From Lysinibacillus macroides (lineage in GTDB: Bacteria > Bacillota > Bacilli > Bacillales_A > Planococcaceae): a stretch of 48,801 bases of DNA. Under the pieces are notes generated by a model. It saw only the letters and a program-made list of their open reading frames with translations. It made no database searches and had not been told where the DNA came from. A program made the position numbers and the translations under genes. Positions 34,689 to 42,874 of the stretch are shown here, piece after piece. The stretch spans positions 110,399 through 159,199 of the forward strand of contig NZ_LGCI01000010.1 of NCBI RefSeq assembly GCF_001281525.1, given 5' to 3'. Within the stretch, counting starts at the first letter, position 1; each line of letters starts with the position of its first letter.

Positions 34689-35882
34689 TTAGGCTTCTTT
34701 TATTCCTAAAAGGGTCTTTAGTTGTGTTGATTTCTCCCCCCTTAATTGAATCTCCCCACTTCCTACCTTTTGGAGATACAATAATCCACCATAGCCTTTC
34801 CAAATTTCAATGCGCATACCTTCTAGTATAAAGGAATAGTCAGGAGGTCTGCCGATATGCTCTGTAGGTTGCCAATCCATTCCCTGCAAAATTTGTGCTA
34901 TCTCCTGTTCATTTTGTACCTCAAGCTGCTTTGTCACATTTGCATCTAAAACTTCCATACTATCTAATAAGCCATATTTGGCCACAACTCCATCGCTTTC
35001 CATGATATGTGTTCCGATTGAATGCAATGTAATATAATCACCTTTTGCTATAGAAAAATCACTTAACACAGGATACCAATTAGCCTCTTTATATTGTTGC
35101 ATAACTTCTTTCTTCGATAGCCGGGCAATATCCGTAGGAATTACGCCTTCTACAAATAAAAACGTATTCTCTTCTACTTGAGCAACTGTTCCTACTTTGC
35201 TGGAACCGTGTAAGCCCATAGCCATTTCAATATCATTTGCCTCTTGAAATTTAGTTGCCTGCTCTGCAAATTGTGCTTGAAAATAATGACTTGCCTCAAT
35301 ATCCGCTACCTCTTGAAAAGGGCGGAATGTTGGATATTTTTCCTTATACAGGGCATACAGCTTTGTCCTCACCACATACATTGGCAATAATGGCTCAAGA
35401 TAGGTTTCCACATATTGCGCTGGCTTTAACCCTTGGAACAGCGCAGCAAAGTCAGGTACTTGCTGAAGCATTTTTAATTCCTCGAGATGTTTTTTTCTCT
35501 CTGCCTCTAGGTCTGCCTTCGTATAATGGAGACCTAATGACTTTCCAAAATAGTAAGAGGCTACAAGCTTCTCATAGCTACGATAAGCTTCATTTTTATA
35601 AAATGCCTCGTCTTGTCGGGGCCACATTGTATGGCTTATCTTTTCAAAATGCTCAAGCTGTGTTTCATGAAACAGCGCAGTTCCCTGTTCAGTATCCTTT
35701 GTGACAAGCTGCACAAGCATAAATCCTACTAGACAGATTGTTAAAATAGCTGTTAAGAGAGAAAAACGTATCGGCTTTTTGCCTCTGCCTTGTCGATGCT
35801 GGCGTATTCGCTTCTTCACACGCTCCTTGCTTGCTGTCATATCCCCTGCAACCTTTTCTAATTCCTTTTGCACATTATTCAT
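34689..35882 (-). CDS. Membrane protein, probable anti-sigma factor of the second ECF module
   Basis: 397 residues. A cytosolic N-terminus of ~38 residues very rich in Lys/Arg, one membrane helix (about 41-62), then a ~330-residue outside domain containing a region like a peptidyl-prolyl/SurA-type helical chaperone segment (YEKLVASYYFGKSLGLHYTKADLEAERKKHLEELK). Its start overlaps the sigma gene by 8 bases. Single-pass topology with an outside sensor fits an anti-sigma. No zinc anti-sigma motif is visible, so the assignment rests on context. Confidence 0.68.
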   Translation of the reverse strand: MNNVQKELEKVAGDMTASKERVKKRIRQHRQGRGKKPIRFSLLTAILTICLVGFMLVQLVTKDTEQGTALFHETQLEHFEKISHTMWPRQDEAFYKNEAYRSYEKLVASYYFGKSLGLHYTKADLEAERKKHLEELKMLQQVPDFAALFQGLKPAQYVETYLEPLLPMYVVRTKLYALYKEKYPTFRPFQEVADIEASHYFQAQFAEQATKFQEANDIEMAMGLHGSSKVGTVAQVEENTFLFVEGVIPTDIARLSKKEVMQQYKEANWYPVLSDFSIAKGDYITLHSIGTHIMESDGVVAKYGLLDSMEVLDANVTKQLEVQNEQEIAQILQGMDWQPTEHIGRPPDYSFILEGMRIEIWKGYGGLLYLQKVGSGEIQLRGEKSTQLKTLLGIKEA

Positions 35883-36381
35883 GTCGTAGCACCTCCCACT
35901 CCTCCTGCTTTAAATAAGGCTTTAACGCTTCTCTTGCTCGCCTCAGCCTTGTTTTGACCGTATTTTCTGCAATTCCTAGCAACTGGGCAATTTCATGAAT
36001 CTTCATTTCTTCATAATAATAAAGAATGATAGGCTCTCGGTAGAGCAGGGATAACTGTAAAATAGCGGCTCCAATTTGAGAGCGTTCCTCAGCAGCAATA
36101 AGCTCATCATGCTGTTTCTTTCCCTGCACAGGAAATAGTTTTTCTTGGAATAATAATTTTTTATAATGCCAGCTTTTTAAATAATCCTTGCTTTGATTAA
36201 TGGTGAGTGTTGATAAATAAGCACGTAGCTGTCCTCGTTCGTCATAATCACGCTGCGAAAATTTAATCAAAACCTCCTGTACAATATCCTCTGCTGCATG
36301 ACGGTTTTTCACATAAAAATAGGCGAGACGTAATAAATGCTCTGTATGTTCATCCATTATTTTTTCAAGTATGGCGTCCAC
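35875..36381 (-). CDS. ECF RNA polymerase sigma factor (second module)
   Basis: 168 residues. Region 2 about 10-75 (LLRLAYFYVKNRHAAEDIVQEVLIKF, LRAYLSTLTINQSKDYLKSWH), region 4 about 105-155 (LSLLYREPIILYYYEEMKIHEIAQLLGIAENTVKTRL). It is a clear paralogue of the factor at 27562-28080 and ends in the same WEVLRHE. The start is a GTG, chosen because DAILEKIMDEH aligns with the sister protein; the ribosome site (AAGAGG) is close. Promoter of ECF type directly upstream. Confidence 0.9.
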   Translation of the reverse strand: MDAILEKIMDEHTEHLLRLAYFYVKNRHAAEDIVQEVLIKFSQRDYDERGQLRAYLSTLTINQSKDYLKSWHYKKLLFQEKLFPVQGKKQHDELIAAEERSQIGAAILQLSLLYREPIILYYYEEMKIHEIAQLLGIAENTVKTRLRRAREALKPYLKQEEWEVLRHE

Positions 36382-36398
36382 CTCCCCCTCTTACACTA

Positions 36399-36427
36399 TA
36401 AACGATTGCCAATAGCCGACCGTTTCA
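36399..36427 (-). promoter_or_regulatory. ECF-type promoter of the second sigma gene
   Basis: Minus strand: TGAAAC (36422-36427), 17-base spacer, CGTTTA (36399-36404). A full match to the -35 of Bacillus ECF promoters with CGT at -10. It implies self-activation and a very short leader. Confidence 0.65.
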
Positions 36428-36445
36428 TCTTCTTGCAAATACTTC

Positions 36446-36476
36446 TTGACATTGGAGTCCACTCCAATGTTAGGAT
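36446..36476 (+). promoter_or_regulatory. MerR-type promoter with 19-bp spacer and dyad
   Basis: TTGACA (36446-36451) and TAGGAT (36471-36476) are 19 bases apart, the long spacer used by MerR activators. Inside the spacer CATTGGAGT and ACTCCAATG form a perfect 9-pair dyad around CC. The merR-type ATG follows 19 bases later. Confidence 0.85.
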
Positions 36477-36495
36477 CAATGTAGGAGGTGCCTGT

Positions 36496-36921
36496 ATGAG
36501 AATTAAACAATTTGCCGATAAGTTTTCTGTCACAACCGATACCATTCGTTACTATGAAAAGGAGGGGCTATTGTATCCAGTGAAACAAGACAATGGCTAT
36601 CGTGTTTTTAATGCTAGCTGCGAGCATACCATGAAATTAATTATCGTACTACGACAGCTTGGCTTTACCCTACAAGAAATAAAGCAATTACTGACACTCG
36701 ATCAAAAGCCCATCTCAGCAGCCTGTAATAAAGAAACAATGCAGCTTTTTTCTACAAAAATTGCCTATATCGAACAGCAACTGCATTTTTATCAACATGC
36801 ATTGCAATCCTTACAGCTTACACAAACATATATGGCAGATGGGCAGTATGCAGAGAATCAGGTAAAAATCGCTGGATTAATAGAGGGGATGTATCAAAAT
36901 TTACAGAAAGGGCGTGACTAA
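36496..36921 (+). CDS. MerR-family regulator
   Basis: 141 residues from MRIKQFADKFSVTTDTIRYYEKEGLL, the classic MerR winged helix, with GGAGGTG 6 bases upstream. A dimerisation helix follows (about 80-118). Cys72 in SAACNKET is the only obvious candidate ligand residue, so a metal sensor is not supported. It probably controls itself and the two membrane-protein genes that follow, through the 19-bp spacer promoter. Confidence 0.92.
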   Translation: MRIKQFADKFSVTTDTIRYYEKEGLLYPVKQDNGYRVFNASCEHTMKLIIVLRQLGFTLQEIKQLLTLDQKPISAACNKETMQLFSTKIAYIEQQLHFYQHALQSLQLTQTYMADGQYAENQVKIAGLIEGMYQNLQKGRD

Positions 36922-37276
36922 GCTGAAACTCAGCAAGATCATTGCTTTCGAATATCTTATTGCCTTTACTCTCACAGCCTTTTTTTATGGACGCTTGGAT
37001 TTTTCATGGCTTTCTTTTATAATGTTTATCTTGCTGCCTGATATTTCAATGCTCGGCTATTTATGGAATACAAAAATAGGCGCTCTTTTCTATAATATAG
37101 GGCATAGCTATGTGTTCCCTGCTCTCCTTATGATGATTGCTTTTATGACTTCTACCACAATATTTCTGATAGCAGCTTTGATTTGGCTAGCACATATTTT
37201 CTTAGATCGCGCACTTGGCTATGGTTTAAAATATGATGAAGGTTTTAAGAAAACGCATTTACAGCGAATTATGTAA
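36914..37276 (+). CDS. DUF4260 membrane protein
   Basis: 120 residues with about four membrane helices. Conserved ends of the family are present: LLPDISMLGYLWNTKIGALFYNIGHSY and LDRALGYGLKYDEGFKKTHL. Start is GTG at 36914, overlapping the merR-type stop by 8 bases. Function unknown; probably induced with the MerR operon. Confidence 0.85.
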   Translation: MTKLKLSKIIAFEYLIAFTLTAFFYGRLDFSWLSFIMFILLPDISMLGYLWNTKIGALFYNIGHSYVFPALLMMIAFMTSTTIFLIAALIWLAHIFLDRALGYGLKYDEGFKKTHLQRIM

Positions 37277-37288
37277 TAGGAGGTAGTC

Positions 37289-37618
37289 GTGACTATCCAT
37301 TTAGCTCTACGTTTTTTATTAGAAATTGGCGTTCTATTAGTGGTTGGCTATTGGGGCGTATATACAGGTAAAAATCTGGTTTTTCAATTTTTACTTGGTA
37401 TTGGACTACCATTACTGATCATAGGAATATGGAGTATTTTTGGGTCACCTAAAGCCATGATGCCTTTAAATCCCTTTATGCATGGTCTCCTAGAAATCGC
37501 ACTATTTACATTGGCTGTACTTGCTTTGTATAACACAGACAAAACTTCATTGGCTATTACTTTTGCGCTAATCGTCATTTTCAATCAAATGCTATCCTTC
37601 CTATTGAAGGTCGGCTAA
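37289..37618 (+). CDS. DUF2568 (YrdB-like) membrane protein
   Basis: 109 residues, four membrane helices: LALRFLLEIGVLLVVGYWG, FLLGIGLPLLIIGIWSIFG, the SPKAMMPLNPFMHGLLEIALF loop and helix, and a C-terminal helix. GTG start with AGGAGG 5 bases upstream. Last gene of the MerR operon. Function unknown. Confidence 0.85.
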   Translation: MTIHLALRFLLEIGVLLVVGYWGVYTGKNLVFQFLLGIGLPLLIIGIWSIFGSPKAMMPLNPFMHGLLEIALFTLAVLALYNTDKTSLAITFALIVIFNQMLSFLLKVG

Positions 37619-37667
37619 AAAACCAGTCACCCTAAACGGTTAGCTCCCGAATAGAGTGGCTGGTTTT
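37619..37667. terminator. Bidirectional terminator between DUF2568 and antiporter genes
   Basis: AAACCAGTCAC pairs with GTGGCTGGTTT (one G-T pair) over a long loop, followed by T. The right arm touches the stop codon of the convergent antiporter gene (37666-37668). Confidence 0.65.
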
Positions 37668-39441
37668 AGCCAATTAAACTAATAATGGTATGCGGTTCCT
37701 GTTTTATATCGTCATATTTATTGACCATATCTAACACAATATCTCCATCCTGTGTAATGGCATATACCGGGATTGCATAAGGATTTTGTTCTAAATAATC
37801 CTTCCACGTAAATACTTCTGTAATTTTCGTCTGACGCAGCTGCGCACCTTGCTCTACCAGCTCATTTAATTGATGAATATCATGCTGTGCATCCACAAGA
37901 AGCTGTCCCCCATACTTCCGTGAGTAATTTTTAGGATCTGTAGAGTGTAAAGCCGTTTGATAAATATTAAGACGTCCTAATTCAGGAACAAAGTCCGCAC
38001 AAACTAGAACATTATAGGCATCCTGCTTTGTCGCCACAATAAGCTGATCATAAGGGGTTAAATCAACATAAAACTCCGTATGCTCACTTAATATATCGCC
38101 CGTTTCCGTTATAATGTCATTTTGCCGCGCTAGTGTTAAATCTTCCCATGAACGATCCATCAATAACACATCAATGCCATTATTTTTAAGGGATATAGCT
38201 AATTGCGTGGTAAATGGGGAAGCTCCTACAATGATAATGCCTGTACCAGAAGAGGCTTGCAAATTTAGCTTCTTTGCTAGCCAGCCAATACTAAAGCCAT
38301 GGGCAACAACCGTGGCAAATACAAGTGCCAGTGTTAAAGCTGTGAGTAATTGCGCACTTTGAAAGCCTACCTCTTGAAGTGCTGTCGCAAAGTAACCAGA
38401 AACTGTTAATGCTACAATTCCTCTTGGGGCAATCCAGCCTATCAGTGCCCGCTCCTCCAGGGTTAAGCCTGTATTAATCGTGGCAATCCAAATGGATAAA
38501 GGACGAACAACAAACATCATTGCTAGTACAAAGAGTAGCATACGCCAATCAATAATTTGCCATAAAATATCAATCGTTAGTGAGGATGTGAGCATAATAA
38601 AAACACTTGAAATTAAAATAACAGAAATATTTTCTTTAAAATGCAGTAATTCATGATGACTCGTTAAATGCATATTTGCCATTACCAGCCCCATCACAGT
38701 CACAGCTAGCAAGCCTGTCTCATGCATAATCGCATCACTTATCGCAAACACCAGTAAAATCATTGCCAGCAGTAAAGGCGATTTTAAAAACTCTGGAATC
38801 AAGCTTCGCTCCAAGCATTGCCCCATTATAAAGCCTATAAGCCCACCTAAAAGAGCCGCTAAAAAAGCAGAAACAAAGAAAACCGTTAAGGAGGTACCAC
38901 CCTCTAATTGATAAATGCCTAACACAACTTGATAAGCAAATAAAGCTAGCAAAGCGCCAAATGGATCAACCACAATGCCTTCCCATTTGAGAATCGCCGC
39001 TGGTCGCTCCTTGAGTTTTGCCTGTCTCAGTAACGGTAAAATCACCGTTGGACCTGTCACAATAAATAAGCCACCAATAACAAAGGATACAGGCCATGAT
39101 AAACCGGCTATAAAATGAGCTGCCACAGAACCTGTTAGCCAAGCAATAGCTGCTCCCACTGTGGAAATGCGTAAAATAGATTTCCGGAACCCTCGGATTT
39201 CACGAAAATCGAGGCTTAAGCTTCCTTCAAATAAAATAACAGCTACAGCCAGAGAAATAAGTGTTTGAAACATCGGTCCAAATGTTTCTTTCGGGGACAC
39301 TAATCCTGTAAAAGGACCAATCAATAAACCAGCTATACTCATAATAACAATCGCTGGCATCCGAAAACGCCACGCAAGCCATTGGGAAAATAAACCGATA
39401 AAAATAATAAACGGTAACTGAAATAATAGATTATCGAGCAT
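37666..39441 (-). CDS. CPA1-type Na+(K+)/H+ antiporter with TrkA domains
   Basis: 591 residues. About 12 membrane helices in the first ~385 residues with the NhaP-type ion site (FIVTGPTVILPLLR and EGIVVDPFGALLALFAYQ). Residues ~390-510 are a TrkA-N nucleotide-binding fold (GIIIVGASPFTTQLA, VLLMDRSWED), then a TrkA-C-like end. It exchanges Na+ or K+ for protons and is probably gated by a nucleotide. ATG at 39441 follows AGGTGAT. Confidence 0.92.
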   Translation of the reverse strand: MLDNLLFQLPFIIFIGLFSQWLAWRFRMPAIVIMSIAGLLIGPFTGLVSPKETFGPMFQTLISLAVAVILFEGSLSLDFREIRGFRKSILRISTVGAAIAWLTGSVAAHFIAGLSWPVSFVIGGLFIVTGPTVILPLLRQAKLKERPAAILKWEGIVVDPFGALLALFAYQVVLGIYQLEGGTSLTVFFVSAFLAALLGGLIGFIMGQCLERSLIPEFLKSPLLLAMILLVFAISDAIMHETGLLAVTVMGLVMANMHLTSHHELLHFKENISVILISSVFIMLTSSLTIDILWQIIDWRMLLFVLAMMFVVRPLSIWIATINTGLTLEERALIGWIAPRGIVALTVSGYFATALQEVGFQSAQLLTALTLALVFATVVAHGFSIGWLAKKLNLQASSGTGIIIVGASPFTTQLAISLKNNGIDVLLMDRSWEDLTLARQNDIITETGDILSEHTEFYVDLTPYDQLIVATKQDAYNVLVCADFVPELGRLNIYQTALHSTDPKNYSRKYGGQLLVDAQHDIHQLNELVEQGAQLRQTKITEVFTWKDYLEQNPYAIPVYAITQDGDIVLDMVNKYDDIKQEPHTIISLIG

Positions 39442-39718
39442 ATGTATCACCTACTTACATTGACTAAGAATATATACCTTTTCCTGTTTTTTATTCAGGA
39501 TAAACCTATTATGTGCAATTTTTACTTTAATTATCATGTAGGCACCAGTATTATCTCATCATTATCATAAAAGCAATTGATTGATAAAGCGCAGGCACAA
39601 GGAAAACAGCGGTTAAGCATAGGACGGCCGCCCGCTTTCATATACTGAAAAAGGTTAACGTAAAATAAAAACAGACGACCATTAATAAAGCGACCACAAC
39701 CTGCAACAGCCCTGGTGG

Positions 39719-39905
39719 CGTTCTATCGCCATTTTTGCGATTCTATCCACTGCTTTGCTAGCTCTATCCTTCACTTTTGCGATTCTCTCCACAGCATTCT
39801 CTCCTTGCCAAGATTCTCGTATTCTATCCTCTGCTTTCCTCGTTCTCTCCATCACTCTTCCCATCCTATCTGCCACTTTTGCGGTTCTATCCGCCCTATC
39901 TTCAC
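39719..39905. repeat. Degenerate 21-base tandem repeat array
   Basis: About nine units with period 21. On the minus strand the core is GATAGAATCGCAAAAGTG with drift; TCTATCC-type words on the plus strand recur at 39742, 39763, 39784, 39823, 39844, 39865 and 39886, with one irregular step near 39798. Because 21 is divisible by three, a frame stays open (Arg/Ala/Asp-rich) on the minus strand, but its start lies inside the phosphate-permease terminator and has no ribosome site, so I do not call a gene. The remainder of the 39442-39958 gap is featureless. Confidence 0.75.
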
Positions 39906-39932
39906 CTGCGCTAAGAGCCTCCACCAAAAAAA

Positions 39933-39954
39933 AACGCACAATAAGCTGTGCGTT
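39933..39954 (-). terminator. Terminator of the phosphate permease operon
   Basis: AACGCACA pairs with TGTGCGTT over ATAAGC; nine T follow on the minus strand. It starts 5 bases after the stop. Confidence 0.9.
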
Positions 39955-39958
39955 CCTT

Positions 39959-40975
39959 TTAAAAGAATAGACTTAAAATATAGTAAATTAATGCTGCCAT
40001 TACAGCAGAGATTGGCATCGTGATGACCCAGGTTGTGACGATTTTGCGTGCCATTCCCCATTTAACACCTTTTACACGGTGTGCTGTTCCTACACCCATG
40101 ATGGATGAAGAAATAACATGTGTTGTGGATACAGGTAAATGGATTAATGTCGCACCAAAGATGATGGAAGCAGAAGCTAAATCTGCCGCTACGCCATTCA
40201 CTGGGCGGATTTTCATGATTTTACCGCCAACGGTTTTGATAATTTTATAACCTCCGACTGATGTACCAAGACCCATCGCAGCCGCTGCTGCAAAACGTAC
40301 CCAGAAAGGAATATCATCCCCTTGATGTAAACCACCTGCAATTAACGCGAGAGTAATAATCCCCATCGCCTTTTGCGCATCATTTGTACCGTGTGTAAAT
40401 GATTGTAAGGCAGCAGTTCCAATTTGCATTGTACGAAAGCCCTTGTTTGTGCGATATAAATTCATATCTTTAAAGATTGTTTTCAATATCGTCATCATCA
40501 GAAAACCAGCTGCAAAGGCTAGTAATGGTGAAAAAATAAGTGCTTGAATAATTTTAATAAACCCTTCATAGTTCAAAATATTAAAGCCTGCTGCGGCAAT
40601 GGCTGCACCTGCAACAGAGCCAATTAATGTATGGGAAGAACTCGACGGAATCCCGAAATACCATGTTAATAAATTCCATGTGATGGCAGATAATAAGGCA
40701 GCTAAAATAACAACAGAACCTGTAATATCGCCCTCATAGGCATTTAACGTAAATGGGTCTACAATATCTTTTGTTAAAGCTTTTGCTACCCCCACAAATG
40801 TAATCGCTCCAACGAAGTTCATCACCGCAGCCATATAAACAGCTGTACGAGGTTTTAAAGCACGAGTTGATACAGATGTGGCAATGGCATTTGCGGTATC
40901 ATGGAAGCCGTTAATAAAGTCAAATACAAGTGCAAATATAACGACTAGTATGGTGATTAATAAGATTGTATCCAT
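39959..40975 (-). CDS. pit: PiT-family inorganic phosphate transporter
   Basis: 338 residues, about ten membrane helices. Both inverted PiT signatures are visible: DFINGFHDTANAIATSVSTRAL near the N-terminus and FTHGTNDAQKAMG in the second half, plus GIPSSSSHTLIGSVAG and LPVSTTHVISSSIMGVG. It imports phosphate with a cation. The gene follows the DUF47 gene by 15 bases with TGGAGTG as ribosome site. Confidence 0.95.
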   Translation of the reverse strand: MDTILLITILVVIFALVFDFINGFHDTANAIATSVSTRALKPRTAVYMAAVMNFVGAITFVGVAKALTKDIVDPFTLNAYEGDITGSVVILAALLSAITWNLLTWYFGIPSSSSHTLIGSVAGAAIAAAGFNILNYEGFIKIIQALIFSPLLAFAAGFLMMTILKTIFKDMNLYRTNKGFRTMQIGTAALQSFTHGTNDAQKAMGIITLALIAGGLHQGDDIPFWVRFAAAAAMGLGTSVGGYKIIKTVGGKIMKIRPVNGVAADLASASIIFGATLIHLPVSTTHVISSSIMGVGTAHRVKGVKWGMARKIVTTWVITMPISAVMAALIYYILSLFF

Positions 40976-40990
40976 TTCGTACACTCCATC

Positions 40991-41611
40991 TTACGCATTT
41001 CGCATAATTATTGTTTCAATTGTGTTTGCGACTGTTTGACAGCTGTCCGCAATATCCTCAAATTGTTCATAAATATCTTTGAAAACAATGATACGCATGG
41101 GATCTTTTTCTTGGATAAATAGCTGCTTCATAGAGGAGCGGAAAATTTCATCACATTCACGCTCATTATCCTTAATTTGAATCGCATGTTTACGCATATC
41201 TACAAGCTTTTTACTATTTAATAGCTCCATCGCTTGTACCATTTCATCTGTGCTCTTTGCAATATATGTGAGGAATTGACGCATTGGTTCTGTTACTTCA
41301 GTTAAGTTGTACATATCGAAGTGCGCAATACAGCCTTCCATTCCATCAATTACATCGTCTAATTTATTGGCTAAAGCTAAGATGTCCTCACGCTCGATTG
41401 GTGTCATAAAAGATTTATTTAACATGACAATCAGCTCATGAATTAGTTTATCGCCACTTGTTTCATATTGCTTCATTGTCCCAGCGATTTCTTTTAACGC
41501 ATCTATATCTTCAATGCGGGCATTATGGGCATAATAAATACCCTCATTCACATTTTTAGCGATTTTTAATAATGATTGAAAAAATGGATCTTGCTTATTT
41601 GAGTTGAACAT
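40991..41611 (-). CDS. DUF47/PhoU-like phosphate transport accessory protein
   Basis: 206 residues, all-helical, with the family features FFQSLLKIAKNVNEG, ANKLDDVIDGMEG and the repeated acidic ExxD motifs that bind metal in PhoU-like bundles. It is nearly always paired with PiT and modulates it. First gene of the two-gene operon; GGGAGGA lies ~10 bases before the ATG. Confidence 0.93.
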   Translation of the reverse strand: MFNSNKQDPFFQSLLKIAKNVNEGIYYAHNARIEDIDALKEIAGTMKQYETSGDKLIHELIVMLNKSFMTPIEREDILALANKLDDVIDGMEGCIAHFDMYNLTEVTEPMRQFLTYIAKSTDEMVQAMELLNSKKLVDMRKHAIQIKDNERECDEIFRSSMKQLFIQEKDPMRIIVFKDIYEQFEDIADSCQTVANTIETIIMRNA

Positions 41612-42008
41612 TCTGTTCGGTTCCTCCCGTTAATTAAAATTGTCGATTGCTGACATCATCATAACAAAACATTTACACAATTCTACAAAGTTTTAAACAT
41701 AAAGCGGTTGAATTTACAAAAATGTAATATAAATTTCGTCACATTTATTTTTATGATGTTTTCTAAGTTGTAATCATTGGAAATCAACTATCAAAAAATC
41801 ACTGTTTTTCTTTAAATATGACTGTTTTTTCTTTTATTTTCACAAAAACACTTGAAAAAAACTTTTTTTCTTTCGATCACTTTTATATATAAAATGTTAA
41901 GGAATTGTAAACGACATTTACACAAAAATAGCAATGTTCCATTGTTATTTTTTATCATTCACAGTACGCTTATAAGAAAAATTACTGAGAAAGATGTGAA
42001 CTATACAT
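41612..42008. other. AT-rich divergent gap, no gene
   Basis: 397 bases between the divergent DUF47/PiT and TauE genes. Very AT-rich. It contains a near-direct repeat, ACTGTTTTTCTTT and ACTGTTTTTTCTTT around 41802-41836. No convincing promoter or small gene is seen. Confidence 0.5.
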
Positions 42009-42773
42009 ATGGATATCGACTTCCTTTCCCTCGCTTTATTATTACTAGTCAGTTTTATCGCATCCTTTTTGAATGCCATTGTTGGGGGCGGAGGGCTTAT
42101 CTCCCTGCCTGCATTATTGGCTATTGGCCTACCACCAAGTACAGCGATTGCCACAAACAAGCTGGCAAATACCATTAGTAATGGCACAAGTATGCTGACC
42201 TTTTTACGTGCAGGAAAAGTGGATTTTAAAAAAATCGGTAAAATCCTTCCTTTTATTTTTCTAGGCTCCTTGCTTGGTGCATATACTGTCCATCTTGTAT
42301 CCCCTGCTATTTTAAAGCCGCTTATGCTTGTTATGCTCGTCCTTGTGACAGCTTATACAATATGGAAAAAGGATTGGGGACAGCAACCTCAACAACGTGT
42401 GCTTCATACAGCAAAAAAAATAGCGTATATGGGGGCATTTGCAGCGATTGGCTTTTACGATGGTTTTTTTGGACCAGGAACAGGCTCGTTTTTTATTTTT
42501 CTGTTGCTTATGATGGGACACGATTTTTTACAGGCTGCGGGCAATGCTAAAGCGTTTAATTTTACTTCGAATTTAGCTGCCCTTATGATGTTTTTATATT
42601 TAGGGGAAGTTAATTTTTTATATGGCTTCTCAATGGGCTTTGTCATGATTTTTGGAGCAATTTTAGGCTCGAAATTTGCATTAAAGGGCGGCACAAAAAT
42701 GATGCGTGTTATTTTCATTATGATGACATGTATACTCATTGTAAAAAATGCTTGGGATTATTTTTCGCATTGA
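42009..42773 (+). CDS. TauE/SafE-family membrane transporter (TSUP)
   Basis: 254 residues, eight membrane helices. The two TSUP half-signatures are present: SFIASFLNAIVGGGGLISLPALLAIG with TNKLANTIS, and GFYDGFFGPGTGSFFIFLLL with GNAKAFNFTSNLAAL. The family moves sulfite, sulfoacetate or other organic anions; substrate unknown. The ribosome site is weak (AGATGTGA), so the exact start is less certain. Confidence 0.9.
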   Translation: MDIDFLSLALLLLVSFIASFLNAIVGGGGLISLPALLAIGLPPSTAIATNKLANTISNGTSMLTFLRAGKVDFKKIGKILPFIFLGSLLGAYTVHLVSPAILKPLMLVMLVLVTAYTIWKKDWGQQPQQRVLHTAKKIAYMGAFAAIGFYDGFFGPGTGSFFIFLLLMMGHDFLQAAGNAKAFNFTSNLAALMMFLYLGEVNFLYGFSMGFVMIFGAILGSKFALKGGTKMMRVIFIMMTCILIVKNAWDYFSH

Positions 42774-42793
42774 TTATATCAATTTTCTGTCAA

Positions 42794-42821
42794 TTGACAA
42801 AATATATGCTTGTGCTATAAT
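42794..42821 (+). promoter_or_regulatory. Sigma-A promoter of nhaC
   Basis: TTGACA (42794-42799), 16-base spacer, perfect TATAAT (42816-42821). It is 54 bases upstream of the NhaC-type start and is followed by the palindrome at 42831-42846. Confidence 0.75.
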
Positions 42822-42830
42822 TCTTTTTGG

Positions 42831-42846
42831 CTTCAACGCGTTGAAG
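42831..42846. promoter_or_regulatory. Perfect 16-base palindrome at the nhaC transcription start
   Basis: CTTCAACGCGTTGAAG is fully self-complementary and lies 9 bases after the -10, i.e. at about +3 to +18. It has no loop, so a protein-binding operator is more likely than an RNA hairpin. Repressor unknown. Confidence 0.55.
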
Positions 42847-42874
42847 TGAAGAAGTGTTTAGTAGGAGGACTTAT

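Noticed and set aside
39719..39905. Possible CRISPR array
   Set aside because: Units are contiguous and degenerate with a 21-base period; there are no unique spacers and no cas genes.
39682..39939. Open frame of 85 codons rich in Arg, Ala and Asp on the minus strand
   Set aside because: It is kept open by the 21-base repeat period; its start lies inside the pit terminator hairpin and there is no ribosome site.
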